A stretch of DNA of 64,000 nucleotides. Origin: Natrinema zhouii (GTDB lineage: Archaea > Halobacteriota > Halobacteria > Halobacteriales > Natrialbaceae). The DNA lies in contig NZ_CP059154.1 in assembly GCF_013456555.2 (NCBI RefSeq), positions 2,170,001 through 2,234,000 of the forward strand, in the 5' to 3' direction. Positions 25,861 to 35,177 of this stretch are shown in pieces. Position numbers and translations under genes: made by a program. Numbering within the stretch: position 1 is the stretch's first letter; every line of letters starts with the position of its first letter. The notes below the pieces were generated by a model, which saw only the letters and a program-made list of their open reading frames with translations, had not been told where the DNA came from and searched no databases.

Positions 25861-26529
25861 TCACTTGCCACGAGCCAGTCGCGTCCCGATGCAGTCGGGC
25901 AGTCCGGCCTCGCTGACCGCCTCCTGTACCGCCTCGATATCGTACTCGACGCGGTGGGTCTCGACGGTCAACGCGTCGAGATCGACCACGGCGTAGCCCG
26001 CTCGCGGATCGCCGTCGCGGGGCTGGCCGACGCTACCGGGATTGACGACGATCCCCTCCGCGAACCGTTCGACGCCTTGCACGTGGGTGTGGCCGAGCAC
26101 CAGGACGTCCTCCTCGCCGAGCAGCCGCGGCGAGAAGTCCCTCGGATACGTGTATCGCGTGTACCGGTCCGGATCGTCGGGATGTCCGTGGACGAGTTTC
26201 ACTCGGTCGTCGCATGCGAGGCGCTCCGCTGGAAGCGACCCGAGCCACTCGAGCTGCTCGTCCGACAGCTCCCGTTTCGCGTATTCGACGCCTGCCTTGG
26301 CCATACCGTTGAATCGGAAGGGGGTGTCCGCGACGACGGCAGCGTCGTGGTTCCCCACCACCGTCGGCACGTCCCGCGCTCGCAACTCGTCGACGCAGTC
26401 GGCGGGCCAGGGGTTGTAGCCGACCACGTCGCCAGCACAGAGGAGCTCGTCGACCGGGGGCATGTCCTCGAGGACGGCCTCGAGGGCGACCCGGTTGCCG
26501 TGGACGTCCGAGATGAGTCCGACCTTCAT
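25861..26529 (-). CDS. Metallophosphoesterase (calcineurin-like, YfcE-type)
   Basis: A 222-residue enzyme with all metal-binding motifs in order: SDVHGN at about 7-12, GDVVGY, GNHD, HGHPDD and GHTHVQG. It uses two metal ions to hydrolyse phosphodiesters or phosphomonoesters; natural substrate unknown. The ATG at 26529 (MKVGLISD) is preferred over the 26550 start because the first beta strand begins there. Confidence 0.87.
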   Translation of the reverse strand: MKVGLISDVHGNRVALEAVLEDMPPVDELLCAGDVVGYNPWPADCVDELRARDVPTVVGNHDAAVVADTPFRFNGMAKAGVEYAKRELSDEQLEWLGSLPAERLACDDRVKLVHGHPDDPDRYTRYTYPRDFSPRLLGEEDVLVLGHTHVQGVERFAEGIVVNPGSVGQPRDGDPRAGYAVVDLDALTVETHRVEYDIEAVQEAVSEAGLPDCIGTRLARGK

Positions 26530-26735
26530 GCTCGGGGATAACAGTCGCAAGCGGTATGTAGGTTATCCGGCGGCAACCGCTTCGTCGGTACTGGCTGGAG
26601 AGCCAGCGAACGCCCGGCCTGAGAAACGGTGTACTGCGTCAGTCACCGATATATCACTTGTCTCCTACAGATGGACACTAAATACAGAGAAGGGATTCAG
26701 CAAAAGGATGGATATACTACTCGTTCCGCGTAAAA

Positions 26736-26744
26736 GATTTATTA
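26736..26744 (+). promoter_or_regulatory. TATA-like box of the DUF1326-DUF2182 pair
   Basis: The AT-rich run ATTTATTAT lies about 38 bases before the ATG at 26780, placing transcription start near 26766, inside or next to the palindrome that follows. Confidence 0.5.
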
Positions 26745-26749
26745 TGTTA

Positions 26750-26761
26750 TGTGTTGACACA
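26750..26761. promoter_or_regulatory. Perfect 12-base palindrome, candidate operator
   Basis: TGTGTTGACACA reads the same on both strands except for the central TG. It sits between the TATA-like box and the ATG at 26780, where a bound repressor would block initiation. Palindromes of this shape are typical of dimeric helix-turn-helix regulators, including metal-responsive ones; the regulator is unknown. Confidence 0.45.
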
Positions 26762-26779
26762 CTACATGGTAGTTTCGAA

Positions 26780-27391
26780 ATGGCCGAACAATGGCAACTC
26801 GAGGGGGATTACGTCGAAGCCTGCAACTGCGACGTCACGTGCCAGTGCATCTGGCTGGAACCCCCCGACGATAACGTCTGTACGGTGTCGTTAGTGTGGC
26901 ATATACGGGACGGGCGGTACGGGGACATCGACCTGAGCGATTTGTCCGTCGGTATGCTCGTCTCCACTGAAACTGGCGTCATGTTCGCTCCCGATACCGG
27001 GTGGAACGTCGTGCTCCTCATCGACGAGGCGGCCGACGACGACCAGCGGGCCGCACTCGAAGACATCTATTTCGGACGTGCCGGGGGTATCTTCGCCCCA
27101 GTCGCCGACACCCACGTGGAAAGCGCCGAGGTCGCAACCGTCCCCGTCACTTTCGACCGGAACGGTGCGGACCTCTCCGTGGAGATGGGAGACGTCGTCT
27201 CCATGGCGGTCGTCGGGAAGCGGGGCTTCAACGAGGACCTCGGCACCATCTCTCCCCATCCGCTCACGAAGAGTCGGGAGATGCAGACCGGAAAGTCGAC
27301 GACAGCCACTGTCACCTACGACGACGAGTTCTCGTGGGACGTCTCGGAGAACAACTCGTACTTCGGTGACTTCGAGCTGGCGAACGCCTAA
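26780..27391 (+). CDS. DUF1326 protein with N-terminal cysteine cluster
   Basis: A 203-residue cytosolic protein. The N-terminus carries C15, C17, C21, C23 and C34 (pattern CNCDVTCQC), the signature of DUF1326 and a plausible metal site. The remainder has beta-rich segments ending in WDVSENNSYFGDFELANA. Function is undescribed. The ATG at 26780 lies just past a palindromic operator. The DUF2182 membrane gene follows after 31 bases, and these two families are often neighbours. Confidence 0.85.
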   Translation: MAEQWQLEGDYVEACNCDVTCQCIWLEPPDDNVCTVSLVWHIRDGRYGDIDLSDLSVGMLVSTETGVMFAPDTGWNVVLLIDEAADDDQRAALEDIYFGRAGGIFAPVADTHVESAEVATVPVTFDRNGADLSVEMGDVVSMAVVGKRGFNEDLGTISPHPLTKSREMQTGKSTTATVTYDDEFSWDVSENNSYFGDFELANA

Positions 27392-27422
27392 CGATCTCAC
27401 GTATACCGTTGCCAGTTCTACT

Positions 27423-28214
27423 ATGCGAACGCGTGAATCGCTCCGGAAGCGATTCACCCGCCGACGTATTCCAGCCGTCGCGCTCGTCACGTACGTGATT
27501 GCACTGCTCGCGTGGGCGGCGATCATCGGCCGCTGGTTCCCGATGCCGGAATCAGCACGCGGATCGCAGCTGTCCGACCCCGGAGCACCGGAGACGATGG
27601 CGCTTTCGAACGGTCCCACCGGTGTCGCTCTCTATCTATTCATGTGGGGCGCGATGATGATCGCGATGATGTACCCGTCGTCGGTACCCCTCTTCCGGCT
27701 GTACTACGGGACGCTCGAGGAGACGACGAAAGCGGGAAGATGGGCGCGGGTAGCGGCGTTCATGGGAACGTACGCGCTGATGTGGATGCTAACGGGAGTC
27801 ATTCCGCTCGTCGTCAACGTCGTGGTTCCGATCGCCGCCATCGCGCGCGAGCACGGTACTCTCTTAGTTGGCAGTGCGCTCCTGCTGCTGGCGGTGTATC
27901 AGCTCTCCCCCTACAAGTACCGGTGCCTTCGGTATTGTCGATCTCCGCTCGGTTTCCTCATGGGACACCACCGGCCGGGGATTCGCGGTGCCGTGCGAAT
28001 GAGCTGGCAGTTCAGCGTCTTCTGTATCGGGTGCTGTTGGGCCCTGTTCGCGTTCGTGGTGGTCGTGGGCTCGATGAATATCGTGTGGATGGCACTGATC
28101 GCGGTCGTGCTCTCGCTCGAACGGACAGTCGCATGGGGCGAGCGACTGGCGTACGCAGTCGGCATACTCGCTGGCGCTGCCGGAATCGCTCTCATCGTGA
28201 TCACCATCCCGTAG
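27423..28214 (+). CDS. DUF2182 integral membrane protein, possible metal carrier
   Basis: A 263-residue membrane protein with about seven helices. Potential metal ligands cluster in or near helices: MMIAMMYP at 78-85, KYRCLRYC with C168 and C172, HH at 182-183, and CIGCC at 201-205. DUF2182 is described only as a predicted metal-binding membrane family. Together with the Cys-rich DUF1326 protein it forms a two-gene operon, and a metal (copper is one possibility) transport or insertion role is inferred, not shown. Confidence 0.82.
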   Translation: MRTRESLRKRFTRRRIPAVALVTYVIALLAWAAIIGRWFPMPESARGSQLSDPGAPETMALSNGPTGVALYLFMWGAMMIAMMYPSSVPLFRLYYGTLEETTKAGRWARVAAFMGTYALMWMLTGVIPLVVNVVVPIAAIAREHGTLLVGSALLLLAVYQLSPYKYRCLRYCRSPLGFLMGHHRPGIRGAVRMSWQFSVFCIGCCWALFAFVVVVGSMNIVWMALIAVVLSLERTVAWGERLAYAVGILAGAAGIALIVITIP

Positions 28215-28357
28215 AACCATCCCGCCGCGGTCGGTGACTACCGCGTCGCACTCAGCATGACTCGGTGACGGTCATCTGTCGCTGAGAGCACCCGTTCCGA
28301 CCGGTGTGTCCGCCTACCGAGCAACACAGCTAGCGAAAATACCGGGGCCTGTCTCGA

Positions 28358-28948
28358 TCAGTCGCCGTTCTCGATCGCCGTCTCGAACCCGCTATCGGTC
28401 CGAGCCACGCCGGCCGCACAGACCGCGTGCTCGAACTCGAGGTCGTAGACCTCGCTCGCGGCCGCCGCGGCACTCCCCGCCTCGAGATCGATCGCTTCGG
28501 GCGCGTTCTTCTCGTAGGTCGCGACCAGCGTCGGTTCGTCGACGGTCTCGACGAGCAGCGCGTCTTTCCGAACCGTCCCGATCAACGCCTCGCTGTCGCC
28601 ACCGATCGTCGCTGCGATCCGAGGCGTGTCGTAGTCGTCCTTCTCGTAGTCAAGCGCCAGCAGGCTCTCTGCCAGCGCGTCTCGAGCGGGGTAGCCCAAC
28701 TCGAGTTTCTCCGCGATCGGATCGACGTGCGAGCCGTTGCCGAAGACGGCCGTCTCGCCCGTCGGCGTCTCGACCACCCGCAGGCAGTTGTAGGAGACGT
28801 AGGGGTTGTCCGTTGCCGGCGCGTCGTCGGTGGGACCGACGGTGAGCGCCTCGTCTCGAGCGGCGATCTCGCGATTCGGGAACGATCGTGAGGAGACGCG
28901 ATACGCGCCCACCTCGGGGCCGACGACGACGAACCGTCCGACGTACAT
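28358..28948 (-). CDS. purO: Archaeal IMP cyclohydrolase
   Basis: A 196-residue enzyme that closes the purine ring in the last step of IMP synthesis in archaea, replacing bacterial PurH cyclohydrolase. It begins [10 protein letters not shown] with a SSRSFPNR motif soon after, both characteristic of PurO. Length fits the family. The ATG at 28948 was chosen because everything upstream is Arg/Ser-rich and unlike PurO. Confidence 0.9.
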   Translation of the reverse strand: MYVGRFVVVGPEVGAYRVSSRSFPNREIAARDEALTVGPTDDAPATDNPYVSYNCLRVVETPTGETAVFGNGSHVDPIAEKLELGYPARDALAESLLALDYEKDDYDTPRIAATIGGDSEALIGTVRKDALLVETVDEPTLVATYEKNAPEAIDLEAGSAAAAASEVYDLEFEHAVCAAGVARTDSGFETAIENGD

Positions 28949-29040
28949 ACTCGCAGGTGCGCGAGAGAACGGAAAAGGGGTATCGGTTCGCGTTCGTAGC
29001 TCGTTTTCGCCGGTGCCGTTTTCCGAACGTGCTCGCGAGG

Positions 29041-29048
29041 GTTTATAT
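29041..29048 (+). promoter_or_regulatory. TATA-like box of the HNH gene
   Basis: GTTTATAT lies about 27 bases before the GTG at 29072, the spacing of a leaderless start. This supports 29072 as the original start, upstream of the apparent frameshift. Confidence 0.5.
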
Positions 29049-29071
29049 CGGAAGGCGCGGCGAACGTCGGT

Positions 29072-29628
29072 GTGACGACGGAGGAGGAGTGCCTCGAGGC
29101 GCTGAGCGGGCGGCTGAGCAACTTGGTGAGTCACCGACGAAGGCGCAGTACGAGGAATTGGGGCTGACACCGGCTTCTGCGACGATCATCCGGACGTGTG
29201 GGGGCTGGAACGACGCGAAAGAGCTGGCCGGGTTAGAAACCTCGTATTCGAGAGGGCCTCGAGTCGGGCCGAAACCCGATGATGTCGAGCTTTCCGAGGG
29301 AACGTCCTGGGAAGAGCTTTCCGTAGACCAGCGGTGGCACTATAAAAATGCTGACTGGAATACCGAGCGCTCGATCGAACGACGGGAATCACACAGAGCG
29401 TGGGCAAATGAACTTCAGCGAGCACGTGGCGGCTGTGATCGCTGTAGCGAGATGAACCCAGTCTGCCTCGACTTCCATCACGTCGACGAAGACGAAAAAG
29501 AGATGGCTGTCGGGAAGATGATCGCCTTCGGATATGCGAAGGACCGAATTCAAAACGAGATCGAGAAGTGCATCGTTCTCTGTGCAAACTGCCATCGGAA
29601 AGAACACTATGATCCATTATCGCCCTAA
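29072..29628 (+). pseudogene. Homing-endonuclease-repeat HNH protein, apparent frameshift near the start
   Basis: The main frame (about 29089-29628) has a HARE-type repeat ([27 protein letters not shown] region) and a C-terminal HNH domain: CDRC, then LDFHHVDED, then LCANCHRKEH. Cys pairs C-x2-C coordinate zinc, and His-His is the nuclease core. From the GTG at 29072 another frame reads [11 protein letters not shown], which looks like the normal start, and then runs out of frame near 29102, where one missing base would join it to [11 protein letters not shown]. So the gene is frameshifted, or a sequencing error is present, or it starts at GTG 29089. Confidence 0.6.
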
Positions 29629-29760
29629 TTACGGGCGCATCCGGATCCAATACAGGAATCCATCTATTGGTTCCGAGTCGCAATCGAGTTCGTAACACTC
29701 TAATACGGAACCCAACTATGGTGCAGTACACCGTCGGAAGCGGAACCGACGAAACATCTC

Positions 29761-29833
29761 AGTCCATTGGGGTAGCGGCCAATCCTGAAGCCTTCTGGGG
29801 GCTTCGACCCTGGTTCGAATCCAGGATGGACTA
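29761..29833 (+). tRNA. tRNA-Gln (anticodon CTG)
   Basis: A 73-base cloverleaf without intron. Acceptor stem AGTCCAT (29761-29767) pairs with ATGGACT (29826-29832), discriminator A. The anticodon stem AAGCC/GGCTT encloses loop TTCTGGG with CTG at 29795-29797. The T arm is CCTGG, TTCGAAT, CCAGG. The CCA end is not encoded. It decodes CAG, the main glutamine codon here. Confidence 0.93.
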
Positions 29834-29962
29834 CTTCTCTCTCGTTTCGACTCGAGCACTTTTCCAGTCCTGTCCATTGATTTCCACCCGAAACGAAGGG
29901 GTCTCACGAGTCCCGTTCCGCCACCAGAAGCCCTATCTCTCCCTCGCTACTAGAAGTCGAGT

Positions 29963-30673
29963 ATGAATCGACGGACATTCCTCGCCGTCAGCGGGGCGAC
30001 GACGGTGGGCGTGGTTGCGGGCTGTCTCGGTGGCGATAGCGACGCGACAGCAGCCAACGAATTCGACTACGAACTGTACTCGACACCCAACGGAGCCGAC
30101 GTTCCACTCGTCCCGGTCCGAGACGCGTACGAGTGGTACAAAAACGACGAGGCGAAGTTCGTCGACGCGCGCACTCGGACCCAGTACGAGGAACGGCGGA
30201 TCGAAGGAGCCGTCTTCTCACCGGCGTCCGCCGCCGGCGACATCGAAGACGATCCGGTCGAGGAGTGGTCGACCGATACCCGGATCGTCACCTACTGTGC
30301 ATGTCCACACCACCTGTCGTCTCAGCGTGCCGCTTCCCTGATCGATGCTGGATACGAACACGCGTACGCGATCGACGAGGGACTCGGCGGATGGATCAAC
30401 AGCGGCTACCCGCTCGAGGGATCGGATATCGACGCCGAATGGGAACTGTACAAAATCAACGGAACGACCGATTCGGAGTACGCCGGTGAGATGGTTCGCC
30501 TCGAGCAGGTCGAAGCGAACCGCATCGAAGTGGCGCCGATCCAGGACGACGGCTCGTACACGCTCCAGTTACACTATGCGGGGTCGACGGACTCGCAGTT
30601 CAGAGTCGAAGCGCCGGACTACACGACCGAGGGGACGCTCGAGGAACTGACGAACGAGACAGTTTCCGGCTGA
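29963..30673 (+). CDS. Secreted lipoprotein with rhodanese-like domain
   Basis: A 236-residue precursor. The twin-arginine signal (NRRTFL) ends in the lipobox VAGC at about residue 21, so it is Tat-exported and lipid-anchored. A rhodanese domain follows (about 45-150) with VDARTRTQYEERRIEGA and the active-site loop YCACPHHLSSQRA. The loop has two cysteines and lacks the usual R-x-G pattern, so sulfur transfer chemistry may be altered. The C-terminal 80 residues form an unrecognised beta-rich domain. A sulfur or metalloid role outside the cell is possible. Confidence 0.8.
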   Translation: MNRRTFLAVSGATTVGVVAGCLGGDSDATAANEFDYELYSTPNGADVPLVPVRDAYEWYKNDEAKFVDARTRTQYEERRIEGAVFSPASAAGDIEDDPVEEWSTDTRIVTYCACPHHLSSQRAASLIDAGYEHAYAIDEGLGGWINSGYPLEGSDIDAEWELYKINGTTDSEYAGEMVRLEQVEANRIEVAPIQDDGSYTLQLHYAGSTDSQFRVEAPDYTTEGTLEELTNETVSG

Positions 30674-30675
30674 TC

Positions 30676-32052
30676 CTACGATTCGGTGCGGTCGTACGCT
30701 CCCTCCCGCTCGAGTTCCCCTCGTCTCCGAACGACATCGGGCGTCCGACAGAGCCCCGGGGCACCCGTCACCTGCGGTACCGTACAGTTGTTGCAGCTCT
30801 CACAGAGCACGCGCGGCTTTTCATCTCCCGACCCGGACTCGAGCAGCCGCGCACCCAGCCGCGGTTCGGCGTAGAAGGGACGGGCCATGCCGACCATGTC
30901 GCAGGCGGGCGTTGCGTCGCTCGCGTCTGTGCCTTCTACTCCGCTCCGCTCGCTCGAGCCGAGTAACCGATCCATCTGCCCCCGCTCTCGAATCCCGCCC
31001 TCCGCGAGGACGGGGATCGACACCTGCTCGCGCACGTACCGACAGAAATCCTCGTTCCATGCGGGTTCGAAATCGTAGTGCAGCGACTCGAGCCGGTTGC
31101 CGAGGGCGACGAGCCGCCGTCGCGCCGACCCGCCGAAGGCCGCGTCGTACTCCTCGGGAAACGCTTCGTTGTCCCACGCCCGCTCGGGATACGCCCCGCG
31201 GACGATGCTCATATCCCAGACGACCGACGTCTGAACCGGCACGACCGCGTCGTAGCCGATCTTCTCGAGCCGACGAACGATTTCGATCCCGTCCTCGAGC
31301 GAGAGTTTTCGACGAACGAGCGGCGACGGCGGCGCTGGCGTTTCGGCCGGGACTTTGGTCATCAGGGGGACGTCCCCTGCCCGCTCGCGGATCTCGTCGT
31401 GGACGCGTGCGAGAAACTCGAGGCGGGCCTCCGGCGAGCCGCCGAACTCGTCGTCTCGCCGGTTGTAAAAGGGCGAGCAGAACTGCTGAACGATTCCCAT
31501 ATTGGCGCCGGCGAGGTGAATCCCGTCGTAGCCGGCGTCGACGGCTCGAGCTGCTGCACGACCGAAATCGGCCGCGAGATCGTACACTTCCGCAGTCGTG
31601 AGGACGTGCGGATCGTACTCGAGGAATCCCAGTCGATCGAGCAGCCGCAACTGCCACGGCGGCTCCGAGACGGCGAGTTGCTCGAGGTCGGGATGCGCCG
31701 CGCGATACTCGGCGTGCCAGGTCTCCATACTTCGGAGCCCGCCGTGCTCGAGCTGAATGAAAATCCGGCTCCCGTGGTCGTGGATCCGATCGGTCAGTCG
31801 CGACAGTCGGTCCACGAAGTCGGGATCGTGGACGCGGGTCATCCCCGGCGCGGCACAGCCGCCGTCGCCGCGGACGATCGTCGCTCCCTGACAGATGAGT
31901 CCGACGCCCGACGCCGCGGCGGGCTCGAGGTCGTCGATCAACGTCTCGACCGCGTCGGGGCCGTTGCCCGCACACTCGAGCAGCGGCGCGCGGTAGAGCC
32001 GGTTGGGGACCGTCACGCCGCCGATATCGAGCGGGTCCTCGAGGGAGGCCAT
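30676..32052 (-). CDS. NADH:flavin oxidoreductase (Old Yellow Enzyme family) with Fe-S motif
   Basis: A 458-residue TIM-barrel flavoenzyme. FMN and substrate motifs include IQLEHGG, then HLAGANMG with QQFCSPFYN and RRDDEFGGSPEARLEFL, as in the OYE/2,4-dienoyl-CoA reductase group. Near the C-terminus CESCNNC and a distant cysteine in GLCRTP give the C-x2-C-x2-C-x11-C ligands of a [4Fe-4S] cluster. The FAD/NADPH domain that follows in dienoyl-CoA reductase is absent. Substrate unknown. The ATG at 32052 gives the family start. Confidence 0.83.
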   Translation of the reverse strand: MASLEDPLDIGGVTVPNRLYRAPLLECAGNGPDAVETLIDDLEPAAASGVGLICQGATIVRGDGGCAAPGMTRVHDPDFVDRLSRLTDRIHDHGSRIFIQLEHGGLRSMETWHAEYRAAHPDLEQLAVSEPPWQLRLLDRLGFLEYDPHVLTTAEVYDLAADFGRAAARAVDAGYDGIHLAGANMGIVQQFCSPFYNRRDDEFGGSPEARLEFLARVHDEIRERAGDVPLMTKVPAETPAPPSPLVRRKLSLEDGIEIVRRLEKIGYDAVVPVQTSVVWDMSIVRGAYPERAWDNEAFPEEYDAAFGGSARRRLVALGNRLESLHYDFEPAWNEDFCRYVREQVSIPVLAEGGIRERGQMDRLLGSSERSGVEGTDASDATPACDMVGMARPFYAEPRLGARLLESGSGDEKPRVLCESCNNCTVPQVTGAPGLCRTPDVVRRRGELEREGAYDRTES

Positions 32053-32151
32053 AGATAGACGTCGAGCGGATCGCACAAGAGCGTGGCGTCGACTATCGCC
32101 CGTCGACTACCGATGGTTCGACTGTCGGTCGATGTCTCGTCTTCCACGGAT

Positions 32152-32658
32152 TCACTTCTCGACCTCGAGCAGGGCGACCCGCTCGCCGACCAGCGCCGAC
32201 AGCGGCGCGTCGGTGACCCCGCGCTCGGCGTCGGTGATCTCGAAGAAATCACAGAGCGTCTCCTCATCCCGCGACTCGAGCGTCGGCTCCCGTTCGACGA
32301 ACGCGTCCAGTTCTTCGAGATCCGCGAGCGCGGCCGCTTCCGCATCGTCGGTGTCGCCGTCGACGAGGACGACCGCCCGATTGTCCCCCTCGCCGACGCC
32401 CATCTCGAGCGCCCGATCGATCTGTCGGCGACCGGCGGCGTAGAGCAGAATTTCGACGGCGCGATCGCGGGCGACGTTCTCGCCGCGCTCAATGGCGCGA
32501 TCGGCCAGTTCGACGGCCCGCTCGAGGTGGTGACGGTCGGCGACGTACCGCGAATCGAACGCCTGGATCGTCACGTCGTGGCGGTCCCCGATCTCGCCGA
32601 TTTCGGCCACGAACGAGTCCAGATCCTCGATTTCGAGTCGACATTCGAGTAGCTCCAT
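32152..32658 (-). CDS. cgi121: KEOPS complex subunit Cgi121
   Basis: A 168-residue alpha/beta protein with the Cgi121/TPRKB fold. It helps KEOPS (Kae1-Bud32-Cgi121-Pcc1) attach threonylcarbamoyl to A37 of tRNAs by binding the tRNA CCA end. Conserved features include AFDSRYVADRHHLERAVELA, followed by ARDRAVEILLYAAGRRQI. Its ATG shares one base with the stop of hel308 (TGATG), so the two are translationally coupled, an arrangement common in archaea. Confidence 0.87.
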   Translation of the reverse strand: MELLECRLEIEDLDSFVAEIGEIGDRHDVTIQAFDSRYVADRHHLERAVELADRAIERGENVARDRAVEILLYAAGRRQIDRALEMGVGEGDNRAVVLVDGDTDDAEAAALADLEELDAFVEREPTLESRDEETLCDFFEITDAERGVTDAPLSALVGERVALLEVEK

Positions 32659-35018
32659 CAGAAGTCACCCAGGCTCGCCTGACTGTCGTCCGCGTCCGTT
32701 GGCTCTGCCGTCGTCGCGTCGCCTGCGTCGTCGCTCGAGTTACCCCCCATCTCTCCAGCGGCCGATCCGGACGGCTCCACGCCGTCCATCGAGGGATCCT
32801 CGCGGCCGGCGTTCTCGAGGATGTTTTCGGCCGTCTTCTTCCCCTTGAGCACGCTGAGAACGACGCCCTTGTCCGCGGTTCGCAGATCCGCGGGTACCTC
32901 GATTCCCGCATCGTAGAGCCGGCGAGCGCGCTTGCGGCCCACCCCGCCGACCCCGACGAGCTCGAGTAATTCCTCGCCAACACCGTGTTCGACGCGGGCG
33001 CGGGCCTCCCGGACGGCGACGGTCCACTCGCTGTCGATCTCCGCGGCGAGCGACTCGGCTGCACCGAGTAACCACTCAGCGGTGTCGACCTTCCCGCGGA
33101 GGTCGCCCGGGCCGATCTTGTACCGGTCGGTCAGTTGCTCTTCGTCGGTCTCCGCGGCCCAGTCCTCGAGCAGTTTACCCGTCTTGAGCGCGGAGAGCCA
33201 GTCCTCGAAGCGCTCCTCCTCGTACTCGCTGGGCGCGTCTCCCAGCAGTTCAGCCTCGCGCTCGTAGTAGAGTTCGCCGAATTTCTCGTCCTCGCCCGAG
33301 CGCAGGTAGAGTTCGTACATGTCGGGCGTCCGCGAGACGAGCTGGTAGAGTCCCAGCGCCGTCGGGCGCTCGTCGGCACTCTCGAGTCCGTGAACGATTG
33401 TCGCGGCGCTCATCGGATCCAGGTAGAGCCGGGAGACGGTGTGGCCGAGGCTGGTTGCCTCGAGCGTCTCGTCCCGACCGCTCTCCTCGGCGAGGTCGGC
33501 TGCAGACGTGAACGCACCTGCAGCGTCTGCATCGTCGCTATCGTCCGTTTCACCGCTGTCTCGTTCGATAAAATCGTTCGACTCGAGGTACGCCAGAACC
33601 GTGTCGGTCACCGTCTCGAGCCGACCGGCTTCGGTCGACTGGCTGGCATAGAGGGTGGCCTCGAGGAACTCGAGGAGTCCACCCCGGGTTCGGGCGAAGC
33701 CGGAGGCGATGGTCGCCAGCACGTGGGTCCGAAGCGCGGGTTCGGCTGCCAGTTTCGAGCGGACCGGTTCGGGATCGGCCCAGACGTAGCGGTCGAACAG
33801 CTCCTCGCTTTCCTCGTGGCTCTTGGCGAGCAACACGGCCTCGCCGTAGGGGTCGAGCCCCGGTCGGCCGGCCCGCCCCATCATCTGGTGGACCTCGAGG
33901 ACGTCCAGGGGGGCCATCCCGCCGGCGCTGGGATCGAAGCGCCGCCAGTCGCGGACGATAACGCGGCGAGCGGGCGTATTGACCCCCGCTGCGAGTGTCG
34001 GCGTCGCCGAGATCACCTTCAGCAGTCGATCGCGGAAGGCGTCCTCGACGATGCTCCGCTGGGTGCTCGAGAGACCCGCGTGGTGGAAGGCCGACCCGCG
34101 TTCGACGGTCTCGGCAAGATCCTTGCTCGTCTCGGTGTCGCTGTCGTCTCGAATCTCGTCGGCTAACTCCGCGAGTTCGGTCTGCTCCTCGGCGGTCAGT
34201 TCGTTTCGCGAGACCCCACCCAACCGCCTCGCGGCGGCCTCGGCGTTTCGGCGGGAGTTGACGAACACGAGTGAGGAGCCGCCCTCCTGGAGGATGTCGC
34301 GGACGAGCGCGGCCTCCTGTTTCTCCGACCCCTCGACCGGCACCTCGCGAGTCGAGCCGTCGTCGAAGTTCAGCGCGTTGCCGTAGTGGACGCCCATCCG
34401 GAGGTCGATCGGCCGCCAGTCGGTATCCACGAGCGCGGCGTCGAGCCAGTCCGCGATTTCGTCGGCGTTGCCGACCGTCGCCGAGAGCGCGACGACCTGC
34501 ATGCGCGGGTTGAGCTTTCGGAGCTTCGCGAGGGTTACCTCGAGCGTCGGCCCCCGATTCCGGTCGTCGATGAGGTGGACCTCGTCGCTGACGACGCAGG
34601 TCAGATCCGAGAGCCAGTCGGCCCCGTTTCGCACGAGCGAGTCGACCTTCTCGCTGGTGGCGACGATGATGTCCTTCGTCGAGAGCCAGTCGCTGGTGCT
34701 CTCGTAGTTGCCGGTCGTCACGCCCGTCGTCACGCCGAAGCGCTCGTAGGCTTCGAACTCTTCCTTCTTCTCGCTGGCGAGCGCTCGCAGCGGGACGATG
34801 TACAGCGCCTTCCCGCCGCGCTCGACCGCCGACAGCATCGAGAGCGCGGCGATCATCGTCTTCCCGCTGGCGGTGGGGACCGCGGCGACGAGGCTCTCGC
34901 CGTCGGTCGCGCCGGCTTCCACCGCCTCGGCTTGAGGCGGGTAGAGCTCCTCGATGCCCTCGTTCCGGAAGTGGTCGACGGCACCGGCTGGGAGCCCCGT
35001 CAGCTCCTCAATATTCAT
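32658..35018 (-). CDS. hel308: Hel308 DNA helicase
   Basis: A 786-residue superfamily 2 helicase of replication-fork repair. Walker A PTASGKT is at 48-54 and DEVH at 145-148. The GRAGRPG motif VI, a winged-helix/ratchet region and a C-terminal helix-hairpin-helix ([20 protein letters not shown]) follow. The last ~50 residues are an acidic disordered tail ending QASLGDF, which resembles a PCNA-interacting or RPA-interacting peptide. The ATG at 35018 has a TTTAAA box 27 bases upstream, consistent with a leaderless mRNA. Confidence 0.92.
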   Translation of the reverse strand: MNIEELTGLPAGAVDHFRNEGIEELYPPQAEAVEAGATDGESLVAAVPTASGKTMIAALSMLSAVERGGKALYIVPLRALASEKKEEFEAYERFGVTTGVTTGNYESTSDWLSTKDIIVATSEKVDSLVRNGADWLSDLTCVVSDEVHLIDDRNRGPTLEVTLAKLRKLNPRMQVVALSATVGNADEIADWLDAALVDTDWRPIDLRMGVHYGNALNFDDGSTREVPVEGSEKQEAALVRDILQEGGSSLVFVNSRRNAEAAARRLGGVSRNELTAEEQTELAELADEIRDDSDTETSKDLAETVERGSAFHHAGLSSTQRSIVEDAFRDRLLKVISATPTLAAGVNTPARRVIVRDWRRFDPSAGGMAPLDVLEVHQMMGRAGRPGLDPYGEAVLLAKSHEESEELFDRYVWADPEPVRSKLAAEPALRTHVLATIASGFARTRGGLLEFLEATLYASQSTEAGRLETVTDTVLAYLESNDFIERDSGETDDSDDADAAGAFTSAADLAEESGRDETLEATSLGHTVSRLYLDPMSAATIVHGLESADERPTALGLYQLVSRTPDMYELYLRSGEDEKFGELYYEREAELLGDAPSEYEEERFEDWLSALKTGKLLEDWAAETDEEQLTDRYKIGPGDLRGKVDTAEWLLGAAESLAAEIDSEWTVAVREARARVEHGVGEELLELVGVGGVGRKRARRLYDAGIEVPADLRTADKGVVLSVLKGKKTAENILENAGREDPSMDGVEPSGSAAGEMGGNSSDDAGDATTAEPTDADDSQASLGDF

Positions 35019-35042
35019 TACCCGTGCTTGGCGCCGTTTGCG

Positions 35043-35048
35043 GTTTAA
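35043..35048 (-). promoter_or_regulatory. TATA-like box of hel308-cgi121
   Basis: TTTAAA lies 27 bases before the hel308 ATG, correct for a leaderless transcript. Confidence 0.55.
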
Positions 35049-35177
35049 AGTATCGTCTCGCTGGCTGTGGTGATCTCGAGCAGTGCGTTCGTCTGCCTCC
35101 CGATCCGTGTCGATCTCTGGCGGCTCCGTGCTTCCCTCGAGCGTTCAACATAGGGGAGTAACATATCGCTCCAGACC

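Noticed and set aside
29629..29760. A tRNA intron or second tRNA next to tRNA-Gln
   Set aside because: The tRNA is intact and uninterrupted; the upstream bases do not fold as a tRNA.
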